Assembly: GCA_021772705.1 (NCBI GenBank) | Contig: JAJFLN010000486.1 | Location: 1-13,693 of the forward strand | Source: Candidatus Cloacimonadota bacterium | GTDB lineage: Bacteria > Muiribacteriota > UBA6191 > JACPRK01 | Length of the DNA: 13,693 nucleotides | Reading direction: 5' to 3' | Program-made: the position numbers and the translations under genes | Part shown: in pieces, positions 1 to 7,473 of the stretch | Layout: the number at the start of each line of letters is the position of its first letter | Position numbering within the stretch: the stretch's first letter is position 1 | The notes under the pieces: generated by a model | What the model was told of the DNA's origin: nothing | Database searches by the model: none | Seen by the model: only the letters and a program-made list of their open reading frames with translations

Positions 1-3000
1 CCCGGTCCGGTTCCAGCGTCATCCTGAGCTTCACCAATCCCCTCTTGGTGGACACCTCCTACACCCTGACGCTGGGCGCAGGGCTGCAGGACCTGGCAGG
101 AAACCCCCTGGAGCCCGCCAGCCCCATTCTCTTCCGGACCATCAACATTCCGGGGCAGCTGGGAGACAAGACAGCACCGACGGTGACCAGCGTGAACCCG
201 GCCAACGGCAGCACTGAGGTGAACATTCAGTCAGACGTGTTCATCAGCTTCAGTGAGAGCCTGAACAGCGCCAGCACCCTGTCGGTGACCAACTACTCCT
301 TCACCACTCCCGGCGGTGCCTGGCCCATCACGGCGACGCAGCCCGTTCCCACGGCCGTCACTCTGTCCCCCCAGAAGCCACTCCTGGGCGGCATCGACTA
401 CACATTGCTGCTGACCAGCGGCCTGACGGACAATCAGGGCAACCCTCTGCTGCCCACCCGATCGGTCTTCACCACGGCCAACGTTCCCGGCGTTGCAGGC
501 AGCGACGTGACGCCTCCGATCCTGGCCATCACCAGTCCTTCCGATGGAGCCCAGGGCGTGGACGTCAACTCTCAGATCCTGCTCGTCTTCAGCGAGGAGA
601 TGAGCGCCACCGCCGCCGTGACCACCAACTACCAGTTGACCACCACGGAGGGAGAGGCGTTGACGCCAAGTACGGTTACCCAGTCCGGCGCCACTGTGGT
701 GCTCCGGTTCACCGGGGGACTCCTGACGGACCGGAACTACACATTGACGATCCAGAATCTGGCCGACAAGGCGGGCAACAGTCTGCTCCTGACCAACCCG
801 CCGACCTTCTCGACACTGCAGATCGCGGGAGTGCCGGGAGACCGGACCGCACCGGAGATCGCAAGCTCCATCCCCACACCGGACAGCGAAGTGGGTGTCT
901 CGGCAGAGTTCTTCCTGACGTTCAACGAAAAGATAGAGCCCAGCACTCTCACGTCCACGGCAAACTACTCGTTGACCACCAGCGGAGGACCCATCTCCCT
1001 GACGGTCACTCGTCTCACCTCGTCTTCGGTGAAGCTGTCGCCCGTGGCGCCTCCCCTGCCGGGCAACGCCCAGTTCACCCTCTTCATCACCAGTGGGATC
1101 ACGGACCTGCAGGGCAACGCACTGGTTCCAGTGTCGATCAGCTTCTCCACCCCCGACGTGGTCGGCGTGCCCGGAGCGGACCGGACGGCGCCCACTCTGG
1201 TCAGTTCGGTTCCCGCAACGGGCTCCACCAGCGTCAATCCCGAGACGGCGATCGTCCTGACCTTCAGCGAGGACATGGGCAGCTCCGCTTCTCTGGCGGC
1301 CAACTACAAGCTCACCACCAGCGGAGGCTCGCTGGTACCGAACCTGTTTGCCAGTTCCGCCGGAACGACGGTGGTCCTCACCTTCGGGCAGAACTTGCTG
1401 GCTGACGAGACCTTCTCCCTATCCCTGTCGCGGAACATTCAGGACCGGGCCGGCAACGCCCTCATCCCGCCGTCGCCGGTCACGTTCAAGACCATCGCCG
1501 TCCCAGGCCAGCCCGGGGACAAGACGGCCCCAACGGTGGTGTCCGTCAATCCCGCCGACGGCACGGAGGTCACGACGAGCGCCATCTTCTTCGTCACCTA
1601 CAGCGAGCCCATGGGCAACAGCGCCTTCTCGGCGAGCAACTACATCCTCACCACAGCCGGCGGGATATTCCCCATAGCAAGCGTGGTCGCCCAGAACGAC
1701 AGCGTCGCCAAGATCACGCCTCAGCTGCCCCTTCTGGGAGCCCTGACCTATCAGCTGGCCCTGACGAGCAACATCACCGACAAGGTCGGCAACGCTCTCC
1801 AATCGGACACGATCGACTTCACGACCCAGGCCGTACCGGGACAGACCGGCAGCGACATCGTTCCGCCGGCCCTGCTGGCATCGAACCCGGCTGACGGCGC
1901 GACCAACGTCAACCCGTCGACCCGGATCGTGCTCACCTTCACGGAGCCGATGGACACGACGAGCACCCTGAGCGCTGCGAACTACACCATCGCATCCGAT
2001 TCAGGCAGCTTCAATCCGGCCCTGACTCCGACGCAGCTCACGATTCCCCCGAACTCCATCGAGATCCAGCCCGGCGTCCTTTCGGGAGACACGCAGTACA
2101 CCGTGATCCTGTCCAACAACATCCTGGACAAGGCCGGCATCCCCCTGAGCCCGACGGCCTTCAGCTTCACCACGGGCAATGTGATCGGCAGCGGCGGCGA
2201 CACCACCCCTCCCGTGATCTCGTCGACCAATCCTGTGAATGGATCCATCTCCGCATCCCTCAACACGGCGATCACGGTGGTGTTCAGCGAGCCCGTCGAC
2301 ATCACTCCCGTGACGGACGGCCTGACGAAGGCGACAGGATTCAACTCTGCCCTGAACACTGCCAACTACGACTTCTTCACCAACTCGGGCAACATCGGCA
2401 TCGCGTCGGTGACGAATCTCTCGTTCCCGCCGAACGCTGTGCTCCTCACGCCCGTCGGCGGGACCCTGCAGGGAGGCACGTCCCACTCGCTGGTCCCGTC
2501 GAACCGGATCCAGGACACGGCTGGAAACAGCCTCGTGAGCTCCCTGGTCCAGTTCACCACCGTCGATCAGCCCGGACAGGGTACGGGTGACATCACCACA
2601 CCGGCCGTCTCGATCACTCAACCGCCGAACGGATCGAGCATCAGCAACATCCGAACGGACATCACCTTCAGCTTCAGCGAGGCAATGAGTCAGGGCACGG
2701 CACTAAATGACTCGAACTCGGTCACGAACACCTCGAACTACAGGGTGATCAGCACGAACAAGACCGGCGACACTGCAGTCACTCTGGTCCAGGCTCTCGC
2801 TTCTATCTCACCCTTGACGGTGCCGGCCAACACCTATCGACTCCTCTTCGCTAGCGATCCAGATCTGCCCATCGACAATCGGGTCTACTTCATCGAGTTG
2901 AGTAACAAGATCCAGGATCAGGCGGGCAATCCACTCACCTCGACGCAGCTCTTCTTCACTCTGGGATCGCCGCCGGAGCGGCCCACGGTCTCCTCCACCT

Positions 3001-3353
3001 CCCTCACCGCCACCGACGTGGCGACGACAACCTCGTCGATCACAGTCAGCTTCGATCAGGACGTGGATGACACTTTGGCAGACGGCCTGAACAACAACTT
3101 CCAGATCTTCGGACAGGCCACCAACAACGATCCCCCCGCTTCCACGCCCCCCGTGGAAAACATCTCCATCGCGGCGACCGAGACGGCGCCCACATCTGGC
3201 CAGTTCATCCTCACTCTGTCGATTCCGGCCGGTGGGACCTTCCGATTTCAGAAGAACACCAACTACACGCTGACGGTTACCGGGTTCGACTCCACCGCCT
3301 CCAACTTGGACCAGCAGAATTTCAGCTTCAGCTTCGTATCTTCCAAGAATTGA
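1..3353 (+). CDS. Tandem Ig-like (SbsA/Big_5-type) repeat protein, 5'-truncated by window edge
   Basis: The reading frame is already open at base 3 and reads domain-like sequence before any start codon, so the gene begins outside the window. The TTG at 45 is internal. The visible part (about 1116 residues) is a row of beta-rich domains: one partial domain, then repeats starting near 165, 501, 840, 1176, 1518, 1851, 2199 and 2589, then a divergent C-terminal domain from about 2976. Each repeat opens with a D-x-T-A/P-P motif and a P-x-x-G segment. It continues with an [FY]SE-type strand and a D-x-x-G-N-x-L motif (DLAGNPL, DKAGNSL, DRAGNAL) and closes with an F-T-T strand and a Gly-rich linker. 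This pattern fits the bacterial Ig-like Big_5 family seen in surface and adhesion proteins. There is no catalytic domain, membrane segment or recognisable sorting signal at the C-terminus. An extracytoplasmic structural or adhesive role is inference, since the N-terminus is not visible. Confidence 0.85.
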   Translation, partial: RSGSSVILSFTNPLLVDTSYTLTLGAGLQDLAGNPLEPASPILFRTINIPGQLGDKTAPTVTSVNPANGSTEVNIQSDVFISFSESLNSASTLSVTNYSFTTPGGAWPITATQPVPTAVTLSPQKPLLGGIDYTLLLTSGLTDNQGNPLLPTRSVFTTANVPGVAGSDVTPPILAITSPSDGAQGVDVNSQILLVFSEEMSATAAVTTNYQLTTTEGEALTPSTVTQSGATVVLRFTGGLLTDRNYTLTIQNLADKAGNSLLLTNPPTFSTLQIAGVPGDRTAPEIASSIPTPDSEVGVSAEFFLTFNEKIEPSTLTSTANYSLTTSGGPISLTVTRLTSSSVKLSPVAPPLPGNAQFTLFITSGITDLQGNALVPVSISFSTPDVVGVPGADRTAPTLVSSVPATGSTSVNPETAIVLTFSEDMGSSASLAANYKLTTSGGSLVPNLFASSAGTTVVLTFGQNLLADETFSLSLSRNIQDRAGNALIPPSPVTFKTIAVPGQPGDKTAPTVVSVNPADGTEVTTSAIFFVTYSEPMGNSAFSASNYILTTAGGIFPIASVVAQNDSVAKITPQLPLLGALTYQLALTSNITDKVGNALQSDTIDFTTQAVPGQTGSDIVPPALLASNPADGATNVNPSTRIVLTFTEPMDTTSTLSAANYTIASDSGSFNPALTPTQLTIPPNSIEIQPGVLSGDTQYTVILSNNILDKAGIPLSPTAFSFTTGNVIGSGGDTTPPVISSTNPVNGSISASLNTAITVVFSEPVDITPVTDGLTKATGFNSALNTANYDFFTNSGNIGIASVTNLSFPPNAVLLTPVGGTLQGGTSHSLVPSNRIQDTAGNSLVSSLVQFTTVDQPGQGTGDITTPAVSITQPPNGSSISNIRTDITFSFSEAMSQGTALNDSNSVTNTSNYRVISTNKTGDTAVTLVQALASISPLTVPANTYRLLFASDPDLPIDNRVYFIELSNKIQDQAGNPLTSTQLFFTLGSPPERPTVSSTSLTATDVATTTSSITVSFDQDVDDTLADGLNNNFQIFGQATNNDPPASTPPVENISIAATETAPTSGQFILTLSIPAGGTFRFQKNTNYTLTVTGFDSTASNLDQQNFSFSFVSSKN
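165..2975 (+). repeat. Eight tandem Ig-like domain repeats within the coding sequence
   Basis: Successive domain starts (165, 501, 840, 1176, 1518, 1851, 2199, 2589, then the divergent domain at about 2976) are spaced 336, 339, 336, 342, 333, 348, 390 and 387 bases apart. The first six units are close to 112 residues each, and the last two are longer because of inserts between strands. The repeats are diverged at the nucleotide level, so this is an old domain array rather than a recent DNA duplication. The boundaries were set by the recurring D-x-T-A/P-P opening. Confidence 0.8.
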
Positions 3354-3371
3354 CCCCCATCAGCTGAACCC

Positions 3372-3413
3372 AGGACCCCGTCGGGGCATGGCTTCCGACG
3401 GGGTCCTTTCATT
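3372..3413 (+). terminator. Intrinsic terminator after the Ig-repeat gene
   Basis: A perfect inverted repeat, GGACCCCGTCGG (3373-3384) and CCGACGGGGTCC (3395-3406), is separated by a 10-base loop. An A-T pair at 3372/3407 extends it, and TTTCATT follows. It begins about 20 bases after the stop codon at 3353. The GC-rich 12-13 bp stem is strong, while the T tract is short. Confidence 0.85.
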
Positions 3414-3627
3414 CACCGGCGCTCACTTCCCGCCACGGAATCCCGTCCCTCCGATTCTCCCTCCGCCCCTGGACTTTTCCGCCGGGCTTCCGGATACAGG
3501 CCACGGAACTCTTCGAGTTCCGTGCCAGTCCCCGATCCCGGCTTCCCGCCTCACCGCTCCTCGCCTGTTCGCTTCTCACCTTGCCGGTCCTCACCTTGCC
3601 CCGTAGTAAACTGCCAGGGTCTATCAC
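3414..3627. other. Intergenic region upstream of phosphofructokinase
   Basis: No gene is supported here. The stretch holds a perfect 10-bp hairpin (CACGGAACTC 3502-3511, loop TTC, GAGTTCCGTG 3515-3524) and an 11-bp direct repeat CTCACCTTGCC at 3575-3585 and 3590-3600. A weak promoter-like pair, TTGCCG (3581-3586) with TAGTAA (3604-3609) 17 bases away, lies 34 bases upstream of the start codon. The match to sigma-70 consensus is poor, so the promoter assignment is a guess. Confidence 0.4.
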
Positions 3628-3635
3628 AAGGAGGT
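3628..3635 (+). promoter_or_regulatory. Consensus Shine-Dalgarno for phosphofructokinase
   Basis: AAGGAGGT ends seven bases before the GTG at 3643. It is the deciding evidence that translation starts at this GTG rather than at an internal ATG. Confidence 0.85.
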
Positions 3636-3642
3636 CCGCCCA

Positions 3643-4761
3643 GTGCCAAAGAAAGCAACGACCCGCAAGCCGTCCCGCCCCGCCATCAAGGCAATCGGTA
3701 TCCTCACGGGAGGAGGAGACTGTCCGGGGCTCAACGCTGTGATCCGGGCCATCGTCAAGACCGCCACCCTTCGCAGGAAGTGGAAGTGCTTCGGCATCCA
3801 GGATGGTTTCGAGGGGCTTCTGACGCCGGGAAAGATCCAGGAACTGACCCCCCAGTCCGTCCAGGGCATCCTGCCCAGGGGCGGCACGATCCTGGGGACG
3901 ACCAACCGGGGGAACCCCTTCAAGGCCGTCGTCCGCCGGGGCGGCAAGGACGTCGAGATCGACGTCAGTCACAAGCTGCTCCGGAACTTCTCCCGGGCCG
4001 GACTGGGCGCCCTGGTGGCCATCGGCGGCGAGGGCTCCCTCGACATTGCCCGGAAGCTGCACGCCATCGGCGTTCCCGTTATCGGGGTCCCCAAGACCAT
4101 CGACAACGACCTGTCGGCGACGGACATCACCTTCGGCTTTGACACTGCCGCCAGCATCGCCACGGAGGCCATCGATCGGCTCCACACCACCGCCGAGAGC
4201 CACGGCCGGGTCATGGTCCTGGAGGTCATGGGCCGTCACGCCGGATGGATCGCTCTCAGGGCGGGCATCTCCGGCGGGGCCGACGTGATCCTGATTCCCG
4301 AGATTCCCTACGACATGGACAAGGTCGCCGCCGCCATCACCAGGCGAAGCAAGCGCTCCAAATTCTCCATCGTGGTCGTCGCCGAGGGCGCCGTGCCCCG
4401 AGGGGGCCGGATCTCCTCGGTGGGCAAGACCCGAGGCGGCGTGATTCGCCTGGGCGGCGCCGGGGAGTATGTGGGCGCCGAGATCCAAAAGCGGACCGGC
4501 ATCGAGACCCGTGTGACCGTTCTGGGCCACCTGCAGCGTGGCGGGTCACCCACCACATTCGACCGGCTCCTGGGCACCCGGTTTGGCGCCGCCGCCGTTG
4601 ATCTCATCCACCAGGGCGGGTTCGGCCGAATGGTCGCCCTCAGGACCCCAAAGATCGTATCGGCTACCTTGGACGAGGCCTGCGGCAAGCTCAACACCGT
4701 CGACCCCGCCGGGGACATGGTGAGAACCGCCAGAGACGTGGGCATCTTCATGGGCGGCTAA
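3643..4761 (+). CDS. pfkA: 6-phosphofructokinase (group III / mixed-substrate type)
   Basis: A 372-residue cytoplasmic glycolytic enzyme that phosphorylates fructose 6-phosphate to fructose 1,6-bisphosphate. Visible motifs, in order, are GILTGGGDCPGLNAVIRA (18-35, phosphate loop), GGEGS (128-132), PKTIDND (150-156) with the catalytic Asp at 154, MGRHAGWIAL (196-205, substrate binding), a PEIPY segment (219-223) and HLQRGGSPTTFDR (296-308). Gly131 aligns with E. coli Gly104, where a Gly is typical of ATP-using enzymes. Lys151 aligns with E. coli Gly124, where a Lys is found in PPi-using and group III enzymes. ATP is therefore the more likely donor, but the sequence does not settle it. The basic N-terminal extension of about 16 residues is longer than in E. 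coli. The start is the GTG set by the consensus ribosome binding site. The gene stands alone, between an upstream terminator and a convergent secretin gene. Confidence 0.95.
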   Translation: MPKKATTRKPSRPAIKAIGILTGGGDCPGLNAVIRAIVKTATLRRKWKCFGIQDGFEGLLTPGKIQELTPQSVQGILPRGGTILGTTNRGNPFKAVVRRGGKDVEIDVSHKLLRNFSRAGLGALVAIGGEGSLDIARKLHAIGVPVIGVPKTIDNDLSATDITFGFDTAASIATEAIDRLHTTAESHGRVMVLEVMGRHAGWIALRAGISGGADVILIPEIPYDMDKVAAAITRRSKRSKFSIVVVAEGAVPRGGRISSVGKTRGGVIRLGGAGEYVGAEIQKRTGIETRVTVLGHLQRGGSPTTFDRLLGTRFGAAAVDLIHQGGFGRMVALRTPKIVSATLDEACGKLNTVDPAGDMVRTARDVGIFMGG

Positions 4762-4799
4762 GGAATATCACGCAGGGGGGCGGGGCCACCATTGGAAAT

Positions 4800-4894
4800 C
4801 ACGGAGGTCACGGGGACCTCAGAGGACACAGAGATTTGGGTGAAAAAGAACCTCCGTGGTCTCTGTGACCTCTGTGACCTCTGTGACCTCCGTG
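4800..4894. repeat. Imperfect 34-bp inverted repeat with 9-bp tandem units
   Basis: The left arm 4800-4833 and right arm 4861-4894 are reverse complements at 29 of 34 positions by direct comparison, around a 27-base spacer. The right arm is three tandem copies of CTCTGTGAC followed by a variant copy, CTCCGTG. The element lies between convergent genes, after phosphofructokinase, which has no other obvious terminator. Transcribed, it could form a long hairpin. Its CTCTGTG-rich composition looks like a dispersed intergenic repeat, which cannot be confirmed from one copy. Confidence 0.7.
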
Positions 4895-4934
4895 TAACTT
4901 CCCGTGCCGTTTCACTCGAGATCGAGTCCACAGA

Positions 4935-4965
4935 GAAAACCCCCGAGCCAGTTCCGGCTCAGGGG
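4935..4965 (-). terminator. Intrinsic terminator of the secretin gene (minus strand)
   Basis: Read on the minus strand, CCCCTGAGCC, a six-base loop GGAACT and GGCTCGGGG form a nine-pair stem with one bulged base, followed by GTTTTCTCTG. It lies about 27 bases beyond the secretin stop codon. Confidence 0.75.
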
Positions 4966-4991
4966 TCTCTGTCTATCAGTGGGGCTGGATC

Positions 4992-6782
4992 TTACATCCG
5001 GGAGGGGTTTGCCCCCCGTCGCCGGGCCCGCTCCCGGTCGTAGAAGTTCTCCACGACCTTGTCCTCGAAGATGATCTGGCCAATCCGGCCGCTATCGATG
5101 AAGCGGTGGCGCAGGCTCTCCTTGCTCTCGTCGGGCCTGCCGCTGTTGAGCATGTAGTCGTCGGCTTCGACGACTCTTGGGGTCAGGGTGAAGATCAGAT
5201 CGTTGAGCTCATTGGAATCAACGTGGCGGTGGAACAGGCGTCCCAGGATCGGAATCTTGCCCAGGAACGGCTGGGAGTCGAAGGCCTTGCTCAGGTTTTG
5301 AGACTTCAGACCGCCGATGATTGCCGTGTGGCCATCCTTCACGTTCAGGACGGTCTTGATGATGTTCGAGTCCTTCACCGGGACCTCACCCTGATCGCCC
5401 ACGGTGATGACCCGGATCACATTGCTGATCTCCGGATTGATCGACAGGCGAATCGTACCGTCCTTGAACACGCTGGGCGTGAACTTGACCTTGGTACCCA
5501 CGTCGGTGAAGTTGACCGTCTGCTGGCTGATGCCGTTCGGGTCGGTGGAGGAGATGATCGTCGGGAACTGCTGGGTGATGTTGATCTCCGCCGTCTGGCC
5601 TTCCTGGACGAGCATCCTGGGACTGGCGACGACCTCGCCGCGCTGGTTCGTCTTCAGGTAATCGAAGAGCACGCTGAACTGCTCGGGCCCGATGGTGCCG
5701 AACCTGAGCTGCAGGTTTCCGGCGCCGCTGCCGAGGTTGCTGAAGAACTCTCCCAGAGGCGTGGAGCGGCCTGCCTGGTTCACGATGCCTCGGAGGCCCG
5801 CCCCGAACTGGTCCCGGACGTTGCTGCTGACCTTCATGAGAGTGATCTCGGCGTAGATCTGCTTCAGGGGGCGGTCCAGTTCCTCGAGGAGGCTGGCAAT
5901 GAAGTCCAGGTTGAAGGCCGTCTCGGTGATCAGGACCCGCCGGGTGTTCGACGTACCGACTGAGGACTCCGAGGCTCCGCTGCCTCCGGCGGAGCCGGAT
6001 CCACCACCGCCGCCGGAGTCTCCGCCGCTCTCGGAGCCGCCACCGCCACCACTGGAGGCAGCCCCCGACAGCTCCAGAAACTGGACATCGGCGAAGCCGG
6101 GAAGCTGGAACTTGATGGCCTTTTTGAAGAGCGAGGCCGAGATGTACTTCAACTCGAAGACCCGGAACCGGGTGAGTTCACCCTTCTGGGGGACATCGAG
6201 GGTCATCAGCACCTTCGCGATCTTCCTGTGAATGCTCGGTTTTGCCGTGACGATCAGCTGGTTGTTGATCCGGTCAGCGATGACAGGTCCAGTGCCGCTG
6301 GTGGCTCCCGGCTGAGGCGCCTCCGGCGAGGCGAGAGCCGCCAGGGGACTGGCAGCGGGCGCCTCGCCTCCGCTACTGGTGTCTCCTACGAGAGAGCCGA
6401 TCTGAGGAGCGATCTGCACGGCGCTGGCAGCGCCTAGCTTGTAGATCCGGGTGTAGTCCGAGTTGGCGTTCTTGCCGTAGAGGGTGATAATCTTGCCTTC
6501 CACCCTGTACTCCAGCTCGGTGATCAGCGTCAGGGTGTCCAGCGCTTCTTGAATGGAGGTGCCCGTCAGGGACAAGTTCACGGTCTCGGCGAACTGCCCC
6601 GACGTGACAAAGTCATAGTTTCCATTGATGGCGATGCTCTCGATGACGCTCTGTACGGGCGCGCCCTTGATGGTGATCCCCACCTCCCCCTTCTTGTCGA
6701 GGGGAACGGGGTTCGAGGCCTCTTGCGCGCAAGCGACAGAGGTGAGAAACAGTGCTGCGACTAGCGCCTTGATTGGCAACAT
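4992..6782 (-). CDS. Secretin (GspD/PilQ superfamily outer-membrane pore)
   Basis: A 596-residue secretin, a family that forms ring-shaped outer-membrane channels in type II secretion, type IV pili and related machines. Residues 1-20 are a signal peptide with a probable cleavage after ACA. Residues 35-103 resemble the short secretin/TonB N-terminal (STN) domain. Two N1/NolW-like domains follow at about 113-198 and 202-304, the second interrupted by a Gly/Ser-rich stretch at 239-280. The secretin core is at about 306-537, with VASPRMLVQEGQ (385-396), a TDVGTKVKFTPSV segment (426-438), the GHTAIIGGL strand (484-492) and the hallmark PFLGKIPILGRLF (505-517). A basic tail of about 60 residues follows. 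I chose the ATG at 6782 because it starts the signal peptide and has GGAG nine bases upstream. The frame stays open further upstream to 7334, but that part is antisense to another gene. No partner gsp or pil genes are visible, so the specific system is unknown. Confidence 0.9.
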   Translation of the reverse strand: MLPIKALVAALFLTSVACAQEASNPVPLDKKGEVGITIKGAPVQSVIESIAINGNYDFVTSGQFAETVNLSLTGTSIQEALDTLTLITELEYRVEGKIITLYGKNANSDYTRIYKLGAASAVQIAPQIGSLVGDTSSGGEAPAASPLAALASPEAPQPGATSGTGPVIADRINNQLIVTAKPSIHRKIAKVLMTLDVPQKGELTRFRVFELKYISASLFKKAIKFQLPGFADVQFLELSGAASSGGGGGSESGGDSGGGGGSGSAGGSGASESSVGTSNTRRVLITETAFNLDFIASLLEELDRPLKQIYAEITLMKVSSNVRDQFGAGLRGIVNQAGRSTPLGEFFSNLGSGAGNLQLRFGTIGPEQFSVLFDYLKTNQRGEVVASPRMLVQEGQTAEINITQQFPTIISSTDPNGISQQTVNFTDVGTKVKFTPSVFKDGTIRLSINPEISNVIRVITVGDQGEVPVKDSNIIKTVLNVKDGHTAIIGGLKSQNLSKAFDSQPFLGKIPILGRLFHRHVDSNELNDLIFTLTPRVVEADDYMLNSGRPDESKESLRHRFIDSGRIGQIIFEDKVVENFYDRERARRRGANPSRM

Positions 6783-6911
6783 GATATCGTTCTCCGGCAA
6801 GCGTTCACACACGAACGGTCCGAACGACCGAGCATTCATATCTCTAATCGGCAACTCGACCCGTTCGGCTGAAGCCCCACCTCCTCGGAGAGGTGAGAGG
6901 GAGACTCGACG
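6783..6911. promoter_or_regulatory. Divergent control region between secretin and coiled-coil genes
   Basis: The 129 bases between two divergent start codons must carry the promoters of both genes if neither is transcribed from further away. It contains a direct repeat CGAACG-GTC-CGAACG (6812-6826) and an inverted partner CCGAACG (6820-6826) / CGTTCGG (6862-6868), which could be operator half-sites. A short hairpin CACCTC (6878-6883) / GAGGTG (6890-6895) overlaps the purine-rich ribosome binding region of the plus-strand gene. I see no good sigma-70 match on either strand. Confidence 0.45.
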
Positions 6912-7283
6912 ATGAACTTTCCCGGCACTCTCCGGACCGCGATCCTGGCTGCCCTGGCATTGAGCCTCACAGCTCCGCTTTCCTGTCTGGCACAGGGAAA
7001 TGTGCAACTCAACATACGGCTGTACAACACGGAACAATCCCTGCTCAAGACCCGGCAGGATCTGGATCGGCTGTCGGAGAAAGTCAATCGAATCGAGGGA
7101 CAGCTCAAGGGTCTGGACCAGCGATTCAGTCAGCTGGTCCTCGTGCTTGACGAGATGGATCGAAAGCGGCAACAGGAATTCGAGCAGTTCAAAGCGCAGT
7201 TGCGGCTGCCCGGGCCCTCGGCCCACCCGGCTCCGCCTCCCGGTGACAAGGGGAAGCAGTCTCGGAACCAGTCCGGGAACTGA
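6912..7283 (+). CDS. Small exported coiled-coil protein, function unknown
   Basis: A 123-residue protein. Residues 1-28 are a typical signal peptide: a short N-region with Arg8, hydrophobic ILAALALSLTAPLS, and a probable cleavage after CLA, just before QGN. Residues 35-98 form a Leu/Ile heptad-patterned, charge-rich helix (for example QDLDRLSEKVNRIEGQLKGL), predicted to be a coiled coil. The last 25 residues are Pro-, Gly- and Lys-rich and probably disordered. The purine-rich AGAGGGAG about nine bases before the ATG serves as ribosome binding site. The helix resembles the N-terminal trimerisation region of CpoB/YbgF-type periplasmic proteins, but there are no TPR repeats, so I do not assign that function. 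It is divergent from the secretin and may share its control region. A periplasmic partner role for the secretin is speculation. Confidence 0.75.
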   Translation: MNFPGTLRTAILAALALSLTAPLSCLAQGNVQLNIRLYNTEQSLLKTRQDLDRLSEKVNRIEGQLKGLDQRFSQLVLVLDEMDRKRQQEFEQFKAQLRLPGPSAHPAPPPGDKGKQSRNQSGN

Positions 7284-7473
7284 CATCTGAGGCTCCTGAG
7301 CTCTCATGCCAGACGCAAAGCAACGCTTCGCCACCGGGTGGCGAAGGCTACTGTGAAGAACTTGGAAGCCGGCGCATCGACGTGGCCATGGTCTTGACGC
7401 TCAACCATGGCCTCGGCGGGCGAGGCCGGTCAGACGATCCGGAAGGATGGCGTCAGACCTCCTCCAGCCCGCA
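7284..7473. other. Convergent intergenic region with three small hairpins
   Basis: No gene is supported. Three inverted repeats lie close together: CTTCGCCAC (7326-7334) / GTGGCGAAG (7338-7346) with a 3-base loop; GGCCATGGT (7384-7392) / ACCATGGCC (7404-7412) with an 11-base loop; and GGCCTCG (7409-7415) / CGAGGCC (7421-7427). The last two share bases and could be mutually exclusive. None has a T tract on either side, so they are not classical terminators, though they sit where transcripts from the converging genes should end. Confidence 0.5.

Noticed and set aside
3409..4530. Minus-strand open frame of 373 codons opposite phosphofructokinase
   Set aside because: It is an antisense shadow of a well-conserved gene in GC-rich DNA. 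The translation is low-complexity in Gly, Asp and Ala with no family resemblance.
4861..4894. Possible CRISPR-like array
   Set aside because: The units are 9 bp and directly adjacent with no spacers, and no cas genes are nearby.
5106..5963. Plus-strand open frame of 285 codons opposite the secretin
   Set aside because: It is an antisense shadow of the conserved secretin core, with biased composition only.
6783..7334. N-terminal extension of the secretin frame (184 extra codons)
   Set aside because: It is antisense to the signal-peptide coiled-coil gene, lacks secretin-like sequence, and would bury the clear signal peptide that starts at 6782.
7326..7346. Intrinsic terminator for the coiled-coil gene
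   Set aside because: The 9-bp stem is good, but neither strand has a T tract after it, so it is listed only as a hairpin.
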